Shown piece by piece: positions 10,901-20,400 of a stretch of 64,000 nucleotides of DNA. The notes below the pieces were generated by a model, which worked only from the letters and a program-made list of their open reading frames with translations, was not told the DNA's origin and did not search any database. The DNA is from Apostichopus japonicus (taxonomy: Eukaryota; Echinodermata; Holothuroidea; Aspidochirotida; Stichopodidae). Each line of letters begins with the position of its first letter. Within the stretch, counting starts at the first letter, position 1. The stretch covers positions 12,803,501-12,867,500 of the forward strand of contig NC_092580.1 of the NCBI RefSeq assembly GCF_037975245.1. Direction: 5' to 3'. The position numbers and the translations under genes are program-made.

Positions 10901-13236
10901 TCAACCGAATTTCAATGAATTTATTTTTAATGAATGACAGAAATGAATACAAATATGTATCCTTTGCTATGAGTTTGTATATGGAGGGCGTCCTTGTGAT
11001 GGAGTATACTCAACATAAACGCTGGACCGCCACGTCAGGATGTCATGACACTGTAGCTCAACTTTATGACTTTGTTGTAACATTATTACATGATTTGTGT
11101 TTTATACCAACAGCTTATTACTTTGCCACAGTGATTAGCGTAGCGTTCATAACGGTTTTAACCACGACGTGCACCCTTCGTTTATATCATAACAACGGTA
11201 GGAAACCCTTACCATCGTTGCTTAAACGACTAAAGAGAGACGTATCTTCGAAACAGGATGGATGTCTCCCTAAATCATCAACGAAATCTTCAACATCAAT
11301 GAATGGGTAGGATTTCGTTTTTAACTTTAAAAAAGAAAGAAAAAAAAAGCAATAAATACTTGACTTATCCAAACACGTCGGGATTGGAGCTAATAATAAT
11401 TCTGATAATGAATTACATTACACAATGAAACACATTACACATTACATGTACAAACATGTACACATATGTACACACATGTACACATACATTACACATTACA
11501 TTACATGAAACACATTACACAATGAAATACATTACACAACAGCGTCGACGAAATTCAGGATAATCGAGGTTATAATTCTCCAGTTTAGTTTGGCCTGTCG
11601 TGTGTTTTATAAAGAGAAGTTTGTTAATGATTATATACCTCCCATTATTTGCATTTACATTATATTTTAGGCTTGTACGTGGTGCGAGTACAACACTACT
11701 GATTATGAGAACAAGTAGTATTCCCCTTGGTGTGAGTATGCGAGTACCTAAAGAGTATACGAGTATAGAACTCGAGAGCGCGCCCTCTCTATTGGTAATT
11801 GCACTCATATGCAACTCGGATATCGAATTCTTCTGATCTTATCAACTATGGAGTCTAGGCAGTAGCGTTTCCAAGGATAGGGGCATGTGAGCTCATGCCC
11901 TATTGTTCGATGCCCCACTGGTACCCCTCATCAGCCTCCCCCCAACTGAAAGTTGCCATGTCAGCAAACTAAATTTAGACAGGACGATACACAACTCTTT
12001 ATTGGCTATAATTTACCTACGTCTACCTGAAACATTCGGCTGACTTGAAGGTGATACTAGTTCTGGAAATTATTAAAATTACAACGCTTCAGGGGGGGGG
12101 GGGCTTTCTCCTCTGGAACCCAACCAGGGCCCTATAGCAAGTGCAAAATCATGATTCTGAGCGCAAAAAAAAAAAAAAAAAATAGTAGAGAATATCATAG
12201 TAACTCGTGTATACGGTACGGGTACACAGTACACAGGGGGGGGGGGTAGGAAGCTTCCAAAAACTAGGGGCACAACATCAGAGGGGCACATTCTCATTCC
12301 ACAACCACCACTCGTTATGCTATAAACCGATACACACCGGCCATATCACTTAAATATATATGATTTGTTAGTATGCTATCAATACTATTTATTGAGATTG
12401 TTTATTATCATGTAACCGTGCTACAAATATATATGGGATGTCATTTTAAAAATAGCATGTACACACTAAAAATAAATAATTAATATAAAATATTAAAATT
12501 AACAAAGGCTTAAGATATCCAAAAGATAGTTCTTCATCAAAGGGGCACATTTCAATTGCCAGTAGGGCACATTTGCTATTTTGGAAGATAGTGGAGGGGG
12601 CACATTGCCCCAGGGCCCCCGGCTCCTAACCCCCTGACAGTACACCTCTGGTTCTAACCAGCTTATATAATCCAGTCTTACTTAGCGAGTACTCAAGGCT
12701 CACTCCAGCATATTGTTATCATTATAGTTATTACTTTGCTTTTGCATTCCCCATATACTTTAAAGTCCCTTTTTAACACTTCTGACTTCGGGCTAGGCAT
12801 TATACACATGGTTCACAGCTTTGTGGACTTAGTAAGGCCGCTGAACGTCTTTATTGGATTGTTTTCATGTTTACACCAATACAGAAATGGAAAACTGCAA
12901 ATCGGCGAGGAATCAACCGACGTAAACTCCATGCGTGCATATGAAACCAGTATGAGGGACCCAAGGCAGGCCTTAAACCCGAGCAACGTCATTACTACCG
13001 AATCATTGCCCGTCATCAGTAGGACTACTTTGACCAACCAAAATGGAACCAATTTTCATTTCAACGGAAGCGGCAAAGTGGAAGATAATACTTTCAAGGA
13101 CGAGTGGCAGCAAGCTGCCATATTCATCGATAAAATGATGTTTTGTTTTTCATTTCTTGTGATTATTTTCATGATGTTGTACTGTGCTTATAGATTTGTC
13201 GTCGAGGTCCGAAGTTTGGAGGAAAACACTTCCTGA
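4774..13236 (+). CDS. Nicotinic acetylcholine receptor alpha-type subunit (Cys-loop ligand-gated cation channel), 7 exons
   Basis: Exons 4774-4977, 6004-6048, 7414-7523, 9408-9594, 10165-10522, 11114-11306 and 12885-13236 join in frame (GT-AG throughout) to 482 residues. Family role: a subunit of a pentameric plasma-membrane channel that opens on binding transmitter. Visible features: ligand-binding domain 24-238; loop [10 protein letters not shown] (111-119); Cys-loop C155/C169 with 13 residues between and the FPFD core; loop C YTCC (218-221), the adjacent cysteines that define alpha subunits; M1 about 240-262; GEK before M2 (267-269), expected for cation selectivity; M2 270-288 with the 9' gate Leu; M3 about 300-323; M4 about 446-468. 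N38 and N51 are N-glycosylation sequons. Odd: the loop B Trp is replaced by Tyr176. The start is uncertain: 4774 gives a short hydrophobic N-terminus, but 4831 could be an acceptor of a separate signal-peptide exon. The ligand cannot be fixed from sequence. Confidence 0.9.
5489..5514. repeat. (TG)n-(G)n microsatellite
   Basis: tgtgtgtgtg runs straight into about 15 G residues on the + strand. The G run could form a quadruplex. Confidence 0.9.
5904..5980. repeat. 22-bp tandem repeat, about 3.4 copies
   Basis: The unit gtgttgtaacggtgtcataa plus tg repeats with one C/T difference in the first copy, inside receptor intron 1. Confidence 0.9.
6004..6048 (+). CDS. Receptor exon 2 (45 bp)
   Basis: Encodes [15 protein letters not shown] (69-83) between caccag and gtaaga, phase 0 on both sides. 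This matches the conserved 45-bp exon of nicotinic subunit genes, equivalent to the D-E-K-N-Q...TTN segment. It is too short for an ORF scan but the family alignment and phases support it. Confidence 0.85.
6520..6845 (+). mobile_element. piggyBac-like MITE, copy A (326 bp)
   Basis: Flanked by TTAA on both sides (6516-6519 and 6846-6849). The ends are imperfect inverted repeats: AGGCATTGAAGACTCGC on the left, and AGGGTGTGAAGACTCGC read inward from the right. A second copy in reverse orientation lies at 39629-39985, and shared blocks include aaaagttaactttc and gatcgatggtggtgtctaac. No transposase frame. TTAA target use and TIRs indicate the piggyBac class. Confidence 0.85.
7414..7523 (+). CDS. 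Receptor exon 3 (110 bp, loop A)
   Basis: Encodes [16 protein letters not shown] through WFPDITLYE (84-119) and ends in phase 2. Its 110-bp length is the second exon size conserved in nicotinic receptor genes. Tyr118 is the loop A aromatic of the agonist site. Confidence 0.93.
8225..8629 (+). mobile_element. Non-autonomous hAT element (405 bp)
   Basis: Perfect 16-bp TIRs, CAGGGTTGTCCAACCT at 8225-8240 and its reverse complement at 8614-8629. An exact 8-bp target duplication ATTTAAAG lies at 8217-8224 and 8630-8637. The CAGGG end plus 8-bp duplication is diagnostic for hAT. The inside is GC-rich near the left end (cggcccgcgggcc) and has no transposase. It sits in receptor intron 3. Confidence 0.93.
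8650..9362. repeat. 66-bp tandem repeat, about 11 copies
   Basis: The unit core is ctgctcatactgtcagtgta then gaagcagtgacgaaccctta. Copies differ by point changes and one 3-base deletion near 8920. Because 66 is a multiple of 3, a Cys-rich 134-residue frame stays open over several copies, but it lies in an intron and has no start context or homology. The array ends only 45 bases before receptor exon 4. Confidence 0.93.
9408..9594 (+). CDS. Receptor exon 4 (Cys-loop)
   Basis: Residues 120-182. Contains C155[14 protein letters not shown]169, the disulfide loop that couples binding to gating. The usual D-x-Q-x-C is D-S-H-N-C here. The loop B motif reads TSYSYHGG, with Tyr176 where alpha subunits have Trp. 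Confidence 0.93.
9595..11113 (+). other. Receptor introns 4 and 5 (9595-10164, 10523-11113)
   Basis: These introns flank exon 5. I see ordinary AT-rich sequence without recognisable repeats or coding signal; frames on the minus strand between 10429 and 10952 have no family resemblance. Confidence 0.5.
10165..10522 (+). CDS. Receptor exon 5 (loop C, M1, M2)
   Basis: Residues 183-301. Contains YYTCCPFPY (loop C, 217-225), the pre-M1 motif [12 protein letters not shown]1, the short GSGEK linker and M2. M2 has Ser2', Ser6', Leu9', Val13', with Gln at 15' and 16' and Thr at 20' in place of the usual acidic residue. Ends in phase 1. Confidence 0.95.
11114..11306 (+). CDS. Receptor exon 6 (M3 and start of cytoplasmic loop)
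   Basis: Residues 302-365. [19 protein letters not shown] is M3, followed by [10 protein letters not shown] and a Lys/Ser-rich cytoplasmic stretch. The exon ends ATGAATGG before gtagga (phase 2); reading on would meet a stop at 11308. Confidence 0.88.
11400..11540. repeat. Low-complexity ATTACAC / ACATGTAC repeat
   Basis: Alternating cattacac and acatgtacac motifs in receptor intron 6, with attacacaatgaaa recurring at both ends of the block. Confidence 0.75.
11870..12660. other. Likely decayed transposable element in receptor intron 6
   Basis: The block has several ggggcac(a) motifs on the + strand, poly-G runs (12092-12101, 12236-12246), a poly-A run (12165-12182) and a GC-rich end ggggcacattgccccagg near 12598. 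Similar ggggcac motifs recur near 61660-61710 in the dynein gene, so this may be a dispersed family. No terminal repeats or frame could be defined. Confidence 0.35.
12885..13236 (+). CDS. Receptor exon 7 (cytoplasmic loop, M4, stop)
   Basis: The acceptor tacag at 12880-12884 restores the phase exactly (GG+A). The pre-M4 helix [11 protein letters not shown] is the hallmark of the family, followed by the M4 core [19 protein letters not shown]. The last residues are SLEENTS and the stop TGA is at 13234-13236. Confidence 0.93.
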
Positions 13237-13393
13237 GTCAATGGCGTAATTATAATACGCAGATATTAAGAAGGGAGGAAGGTTTGCTGGGGCAGTATAT
13301 CGTTTCTATAAAAAAAAAAAAGTGGCACTCCGTTAATATTCACAAACTGGCTGTATATATTTATACATAATTTTATTTATACACTGATAGTCC

Positions 13394-13399
13394 AATAAA
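13394..13399 (+). terminator. Poly(A) signal AATAAA for the receptor gene
   Basis: A canonical AATAAA lies 158 bases past the receptor stop codon, and no other clear hexamer occurs sooner. Cleavage would be expected about 10-30 bases further on. Confidence 0.6.
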
Positions 13400-14320
13400 A
13401 ATAGGCGCAGAACTGAGTCAAGTGAGGGGCGCGAGGAGGGGGCAGCTGTGCTCCAAAGAAAATTGGGGTAGGGTTGGTGGATTAGGGTTCTTAGAGTAAG
13501 ACTATATATTCTTAAATTGCAGATACTCTTTCGTGAATGAATTAAGAATCAGTAAGCAATATACTACCGTTCTTCGATGTATTCTTCTGTAGTCTAAATG
13601 TTACTTGGCATCAACACCAATCAAAGTTTAACCAATTTATCAAGAAGAAAATAACAGCAATTCAGTGGCGTAGCCACGTGGGGGAGGGAGGCGGGTTGTT
13701 AGTCGAGCTGAGTCCCTGCAAATACTTTTTATCCCCCCCCCCCACCCCGTAATATCCGGTAACTGTTTTGTAGTTGTTGAGACATTGGTCATGACAAGTA
13801 AACGTACTACTGACTTTTCACATATGTGTGTAGTATATGATAGTTATGAATCGAATATCATATAACATAACGTTTTCAGTATATAATCAGAGAAATGAAA
13901 CTCTCTGCGGTTCCTCGTCCACTTCTCCGTCTTCCACAAAACTGCTATAGCATATTATATTCTGGCTGCGGGTTGGGAAACGAACGAACGGCCTCTGATT
14001 GGTTGTTACCATCCGCCCGAAGAAAAGAATGAAAGCAAAAGTGTGTCACACATGCGCCAATGCGCCATCTCTCTCCACCCCTCTCCCCTCCCTTTCTTAC
14101 TCCTCCCTTCGCTTCCGCAAATAGTACAATACTGCGGACCTTTGCTGTGAATGATGTTTGTACGGTACCGAAATCTTAGGCCAAACTATAGCTGTACACA
14201 AGAGGTTTGATCTAGGCGAACGACAATTGCATGTGAAACGGCTTTGGTCAAGTCTCACGGCAGAAATAGATTACAACATATAACTTAAAAGTGCCTTGGT
14301 TACGGTACGCTAACTAACTG
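13400..14320. promoter_or_regulatory. Intergenic region and candidate dynein promoter
   Basis: Between the two genes. An inverted CCAAT box (ATTGG, 13998-14002) stands two bases before GTTACC (14005-14010), the RFX half-site seen in X-box-type promoters of ciliary genes. A pyrimidine-rich, more GC-rich block (14040-14130) follows. A phrase common at transposon ends, agtggcgtagcca, occurs at 13663-13675. TATA and initiator elements are not evident. Assignment to the dynein is by position and the ciliary-type motif only. Confidence 0.35.
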
Positions 14321-14384
14321 ATGAGATTTCTCGTATTGACATATATTTCTGTGTTCTTTGGTTTATTGCGGCAAAAACAACCAG
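14321..14384 (+). other. Possible 5' UTR exon of the dynein gene
   Basis: A good donor (ccag/gtaagt at 14385) closes a stretch that begins with ATG at 14321. Joined to the exon at 17404, the frame from this ATG stops three codons later (GAT GCA ATG TGA), so it could only be leader with a small upstream frame. The true 5' end is not visible. Confidence 0.35.
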
Positions 14385-15488
14385 GTAAGTACTTATTACT
14401 AAAGTTCGCGAGTAGTTGAACTGTATTTGTAATGATTTCGCACCCCTCACGATAAAACGTTAGTTGTATGATGCACTTGTTTCTTATTACAGTTACACTA
14501 CAGGCCTAGGCGTAACAAGTAACAGTAAATTAGGCCTAGGGACCTAACGGCCTAGGCTATGCTAGCCTAAGTTACAATAATATGGTGAACTGCAACTGGC
14601 AAGCTTCGTCCAAAATTTGTCAGCCTATCAAGTATCACTATCAGTGACAGCAGGCATAGCATTCGCCTGTGTTACTACGCCAGCCTAAGTTGAAGTGCCA
14701 ATTAGATCAGCTCAGTGAACCCAACGTAGAGCCTAAGGGCTCCTGTCTACTAAAGTAAAGGCGCATAATTGACGCACCTTCGTAATTGATGCACCTACAA
14801 ATATTACTAGCAACGATACAGCATGCAACCTAAACTTTTTGCAGCCAAGCAGAGTCACATATTAGATTAGTTTTAATCCACTTCAGGTATATATATGCTG
14901 ATCATAATTTGGAAATCTTACTCCCTAAAAATAACAAAAATTACCTCAGTAATTATTATACCACTACTCAATGGGACCTGACCTGTCTGAGCTTAGAGGC
15001 TCAGAGCATAGCAAACAGCATACAAAGTCAATGGATGTATACTTAGGCCTACACTACAGTAAGCTTATCGACAAATGTGTCAATTTAGGGGTATGAAAGA
15101 AGTTGACACTGCACACATTTTGTGCTCAAATTCTGCTCAATTGTAAGTTGCACACAGAACAATAAATATTTTGAGATTATTTCATTTCTGAGGAACTACA
15201 CATAGTAAAAACGCATACAGTTGAGTGATTTGGATATTTCGTTGATGGATATCGTTACTCAAATCCTTAAGTGCCTCAATTATGAGCCCACCGTGCTACT
15301 AGTTTCCGAACCCATTACTCGTTAGTTTCCTCCCCTGAAAAACGTTAGTTCCTCCCTTAAAATGGTTAGTTTCCTCCACATATGTTTTTAGGTCAGGAAA
15401 CTAACATTTCTCAGGAGAGGAAAGAGAGAAGGTACATTGGCTAGAGAAAATATGGAATCATTTTTCGTAAAAATTCAGCGTCACTGAG

Positions 15489-15771
15489 ATCTTGAAGACT
15501 TTGAAATGGGAACCCCTCACAGAAAGAAGGAAAAGGGCCAGACTTATGCTCTTTTACCAAATTATTAATAGTTGCAGTCCCAAACGAGACTTATCCCTTC
15601 TTGAAACCAGGGAGGCGCGGCCGCTATACACAAATTCCACATAATCATCGTGCTTTTCAGTATAATTTCTATCCTAGGACTATAAAGGACTGGAATATAC
15701 AATCCTTGGCCGTTAAAGAGAGCCCTAGTCTTGAGGTGTTTAAGACAAGATTGCCCACGCATTGTTATTAG
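15489..15771 (+). pseudogene. Decayed LINE reverse-transcriptase C-terminal end
   Basis: Frame 1 reads ILKTLKWEPLTERRKRARLM then LFYQIIN, and after a frameshift near 15585 the second frame reads YNFYPRTIKDWNIQSLAVKE and PSLEVFKTRL before TAG at 15769. This pattern (RRxxARLxLFYxI, then FxPRTIxDWN, then PSLxxFKxRL) is the conserved C-terminus of jockey/CR1/L2-type LINE ORF2 proteins. It is a 5'-truncated, frameshifted copy with no function expected. Confidence 0.8.
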
Positions 15772-16218
15772 CACTGCTGCACTGTGCACCAACATCCTCC
15801 TTGTGATACCCGAGAGGGGTTTTTAACGAGTACCTAACAGAAACAGAAAACAATGTCTTGTATGGCTAGGTCGACGGTTCGTTACATAAAAGAACAGTCC
15901 GGCCATTTCACAAACACTATTTCTCATTACTGAACAGTTACACAAATAAGGTACCCCCTCACATTTCATATTTTCCTTCATACTTAGTTAACACAACTTT
16001 CTTAAGCTTACTCTACAAAGATTATATGCCGTCAGAGCCTTCACCAGACCAACAGTCTCCTCCTTTGAAAAAGTATGTTAAGTTTCCGTAACCAAATATT
16101 TTATTTTCCACCCTTAACGTTACTTTTCTCCCTAAAATCTCTTCCTACATTTATTCTTCTTACTACATCTATTCTTTCCACATAGCCTAGCCAATATGCC
16201 TCTGCAGACAAATGTTAA

Positions 16219-16260
16219 GTTTCCTCCCCTGAAAAACTAACAATTTTCAGGGGAGGAAAC
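16219..16260. repeat. Perfect 17-bp hairpin
   Basis: gtttcctcccctgaaaa (16219-16235) pairs with 16244-16260 across an 8-base loop. The same cctcccctgaaaa motif occurs at 15330-15343 and, in diverged reverse orientation, near 15410-15425, so both ends of the block that holds the LINE relic carry it. Confidence 0.8.
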
Positions 16261-16724
16261 AAACAGGTCCAGAAACTAAACCCCGCACAATGTTCATTTA
16301 ATGTTAACTAAGCCAGTTAAGAGAAACCAAAGGAGAAAGGATTATTAGCGTAGGATACAAAATGAAGTTCTCTTTAGCTCCTCACTGTGTTAAGTTAAGT
16401 TAAATTTAAGTTTCTTTTTTTCTTACATGTGTAGATATTTTCTCAAGAAAACCAATGAAGAGTATTAAAAGTAGCCTGTAATGAAGTTGAAGGCTAGACC
16501 AGCTTTGTGCCTTTTTGATGCATTATAGGCCTAGGCACCTATTGTATGTCAGAGCTATGATAAAATGAAACAGATAGTCCTCTGTTTTCATTATTTCGTA
16601 TAAAGGACCTATCCAGTAATATCTACTGTAAATCTATAGTTATATCTACCTTATGGTGTTGATATCCATGGCATTGAATTACTTCACTAAGTGCTTTAAA
16701 TTAGTAGTGGTTTTTCTCTGAATC

Positions 16725-16790
16725 CTTTGTAATGCGCTTTGAGATATTAGTTATGTAAAGCGCTATAAATGTTTATTATTATTGTCTATT
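16725..16790 (+). repeat. Retroposon 3' tail (LINE/SINE type)
   Basis: gtaatgcgctttgag and gtaaagcgctataaatg flank a short spacer and lead into TTATTATTATT. Paired GCGCTTT/AAGCGC motifs followed by an ATT repeat are typical of the 3' ends of LINEs and of SINEs that borrow them. The body of the element is not recognisable. Confidence 0.5.
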
Positions 16791-17403
16791 TTCAAACATG
16801 CACAGACCTATATCTGTCGTGACCCTTAAAGCTATAATTGGATCATATATACTGTAGATGCCTATACTACTTACTTGTTGTAAGACGGAATAGTCTTTAC
16901 AGTGGTTAACTTTGCGTACAGTGTAGTTATAGGGTATAATGATATACACAGTAAGTAAAGGGAACATACATTCTTAACTCCCATTGGTACTTATAAGGAG
17001 AGGGGATGTGGGGGGGGGTCAGAGACTGGCAGACAGTGGGGGGGATCAGAGATTGGCAGACAGTCCCATGGGGCTGTTGAAATCTGCAACTAAATGTAAA
17101 TGAATACCAATGGTGCATTGGTAGGGAGCAGGGAGGGGGACCCAATATAGGGTTTCCAGTTATGAGAATTGTTCATTGTCATGTTATGAGTAGACATTTT
17201 CTGCATTTTGGTAGTTTATATATGTTAGCTCTTGTGAGACTGTTAAGATTTTCCCACAACATTTAAAAAGTTAAGATTTAAAGAATCAGCCGTAATTAAA
17301 AGGTCTCTTTCCATGCATGATTATAAATGCTCATTTTAGACTGGTAATGAAAGAAATTACAGTCCATGCAGACCAAAGTATATAACTTATATTCATTCCT
17401 CAG

Positions 17404-17474
17404 ATGCAATGTGAGAGATGAATGCATTGGATGATACTCAACAGCAAGCCTGACTCAAAATGTTGAGTGATGAG
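17404..17474 (+). CDS. DNAH3: Dynein exon 1: leader and start codon
   Basis: Only 17460-17474 is coding (MLSDE, phase 0). The start was chosen because this is the frame that joins the next exon, and no ATG further upstream in this exon shares it. Three upstream ATGs (17404, 17418, 17431) open short frames ending at 17421, 17453 and 17466; the last overlaps the true start. Confidence 0.75.
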
Positions 17475-20400
17475 GTAAGTGTTAACACATTCCTTGAGGC
17501 AAGGATGATAAGCATTTCCAGTGCTAATCAATGACAAAACACTGTCTGCTAACAACGTAGTTTATTTAGCTTGACTGGGCAGGAACCATGTCAAATGATA
17601 GTGTTAAATATCAACATTTTTGACACTTTCCAAATTTTGAATGTTTTAGATTGACAGACGAAGGTACTGTAGGATCGGTAATGTTTGGTCATGAAGTCCT
17701 GAGAGTTTCTACAATTTGTATAATTCAACTGGTGGTGAGAGGAGGGAGGTGTGGAAGGGGGGGGGGATAAAAGGGTTAGAATGTTAGGGGAAGAGGGAGT
17801 ACAATTTATTCATTACTCATTTACTTGTAATATACTGGGTGAGTAGTATAATTCTCATCACTCCTCTGTTACCTGCCTACTGTCTTCTTTATGTACTATC
17901 CTCATCTGCATTCAACCTACCAATTGCTAAATGCAAATAGCACTGTGCCTCCAATCACACTTTGGAGACCTCACCCACTCAGTAAACCTACACGATAACA
18001 GCCAATTGCACATTTCTTCAGACTACTGACATCAAATACAATAAAACAAAATCAAAACATGCACTAGACCACAATGAGTCCTTGACCAGCAATCAACCTG
18101 TTGTGTCTACACAAGAACAAAAAGCATCTGGGTCTATGGGCTGTCAGGTTGGCAGCTCTGCCACTTCTTTGAGGATAGAAAAGCAGTTTTGAAGAAGTGA
18201 GAGGTTTAAATTTCTTTCTCCTTCCTTCTACAATCCAATGAGAAGTTCTGTGCAAACTCTTTAGTTACTATGATAGTGTTGACTTATGTGAATGGTTTGT
18301 TTACCCGACCTATGCACCGTTCAGCCGAGTTGTGTTTGAGTTTTGTTTGACTTTTTCTTCGTTGGTGTTAGCCCACTAAGTATTATTGGCATTGTCCACT
18401 GCTGGGCTAGGAGAACTTTACTGTGCGCTTTGTGTATTTTTGCAGTTGTCATGGTAGCAACCTGATAGTAGGGTCATATAGAAATATTATTAAGTACAGA
18501 GCTCTGTATTATGTGTGCATGCTATTGGAACAGGGAGCCTTGCATACTAACTGCTGTTTATAAAATGTGGCAGTTAGCACAGTTGTACATATAACAGAGA
18601 ATTTGCTACTGTACTTTTAATAGGGTTCTTTAAAAGTCTACAGACACCTAGGAACCTTGTCCTATTCACTCTAATAAGCATTAGAGATCATGAAAACAGC
18701 TGCAACTTCCATCAAAAACCATCACAAGTCTGTTCTTATTCTAGTTTCATATTGAAGAAACGTAAGTTAATTATGCACATTGATGATGTAAAGGGAGTGA
18801 CTGCCTAATTTTCTGTTATGTTATCCCTTTGTTCTCACAACCTTCGTTTCAAGAACACTGAACACACATTTGTGGCCAAAGGCAATGTTTTGAAATATTT
18901 TGTCTTCTTTGTAAAGAGGAACATCACATTATTCAAATGATATTTGTGGGCTTGTAATTAGGGGTTAACTTATTAAGGGCTAAAATAAGAAATTTTGATT
19001 AGTGCAGCACTTTATGTCATTATCATAGTTTGTACATATTTAATGAGTTTCCCCAGATTTATCAAAACCTCAAATGTGTATATCTTGGAAACAAAAAGAG
19101 CTTTTGAAAACTTTTAACATATTTTGAATGAGATTATCACACACACAACAGATGCACTGAATATGGGGCAGATCGGCCGAGGTGTCCATATACCTTAAAA
19201 GTTAATATGCTTAACTATACACCAGATCACTGCACTGTCACTGGGTGAAGGTTATTATACAGTAACTGCATAAAGGTTATTTCTATGCCAAGAGTTTTGA
19301 ACCATGGTTCTGCACTGTCACTGGGTAGAGGTTATTGTACAGTCACTGCATATAGGTTGTTTCTATTTTAAGAGTTTTTCACCATGGTTCCGCACAGTCA
19401 CATTGGTGGAGGCATGTAACGGTGTATCTGTTTCAAGGGACGAAATAACTGGGTTCGCATAGCAATTTGCTACCCAAGAATTGCCAGTTGCTAATCAATA
19501 TTACTTTTGATTAGCAAAAGATGCAGTACCTGCTAATGCTAATTGCTATTTCCAAGAATTTTCGAGCAAATCAATTCTCTAAAACTATTTCGTCCCTTGT
19601 GTTTCAATTAAGAGGTTTGCAGCATGACTCTGCACTGTCACATTGGTGGAGGTTATAGTAAAGTATGTTAACTGCGTATAGGTCATTTGTTTCATGTCTT
19701 AAGGGTTTTGCAATGTACATGACTTTTTTCTTGTTTCCAAGTTTTCAAAAGTTTTGTAACCCTCAGAGAGGTTAACCACTTTGAAATTCTTTCCATTCCA
19801 GACACAAGATCATCATACATCAAAACTGAATGAATTTGAGTTGACTAATCGGCCACAGATCATTAGTCACCTACCCCCTTTAAGTGCACCAAGGGTAAGT
19901 GTAATTTTTGTCATGGAGTCATTCTAGGCTACACTGTCGAGATTGATACACTTTGTGTATACATAATATATATATATACTTTTATAGTTCGTTTAGAAAT
20001 GGAAAGGACAATGTTAATAGATTATTTCAACAATTCAATAACATTATAGCCCTGTTATTCGTTCGTGGAAGAGCAACAGGAAGTTTGGTTTGTCAATAAT
20101 CTTGACATTTTGACTCAATATTAGTATCCTTTTCCATTTCATTTCAAACACCTATGTCACACATTTACGATCAATTATGATAATCTTGGTACAGTAAATT
20201 CTTAATGTAATGAAGTGAAATGTTTTTATTTTATTTTGACATGATCTCTCCAGGTCTTCTTCATATTATGTGTGAGATTGATGCAATGCCAGAAGCTACA
20301 ATTTTTTTTTCACTTTTTCCGTCCTCTGTGAAATACAGACTCTCCTTGCAGTATGTCTGAAGAAACTACTCAATCATCGTTGTTTTACTCGGCTCTCTTT

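Larger units (their letters stand above)
14385..17403 (+). other. Presumed first intron of the dynein gene
   Basis: Contains many aggcctagg-type motifs (14507-14560), the LINE relic at 15489-15771, fold-back sequences with tttcctcccctgaaaa (15327-15425, 16219-16260) and a retroposon-like tail (16725-16790). A 23-25-bp unit cagagactggcagacag is duplicated near 17020-17064, next to poly-G. Confidence 0.5.
17475..19801 (+). other. DNAH3: Dynein intron 1 (after the start exon)
   Basis: Contains a poly-G run (17757-17767), AT-rich unique sequence and, at its 3' end, the 80-bp tandem repeat with its inserted element. No coding signal seen; minus-strand frame 18064-18255 is unsupported. Confidence 0.5.
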
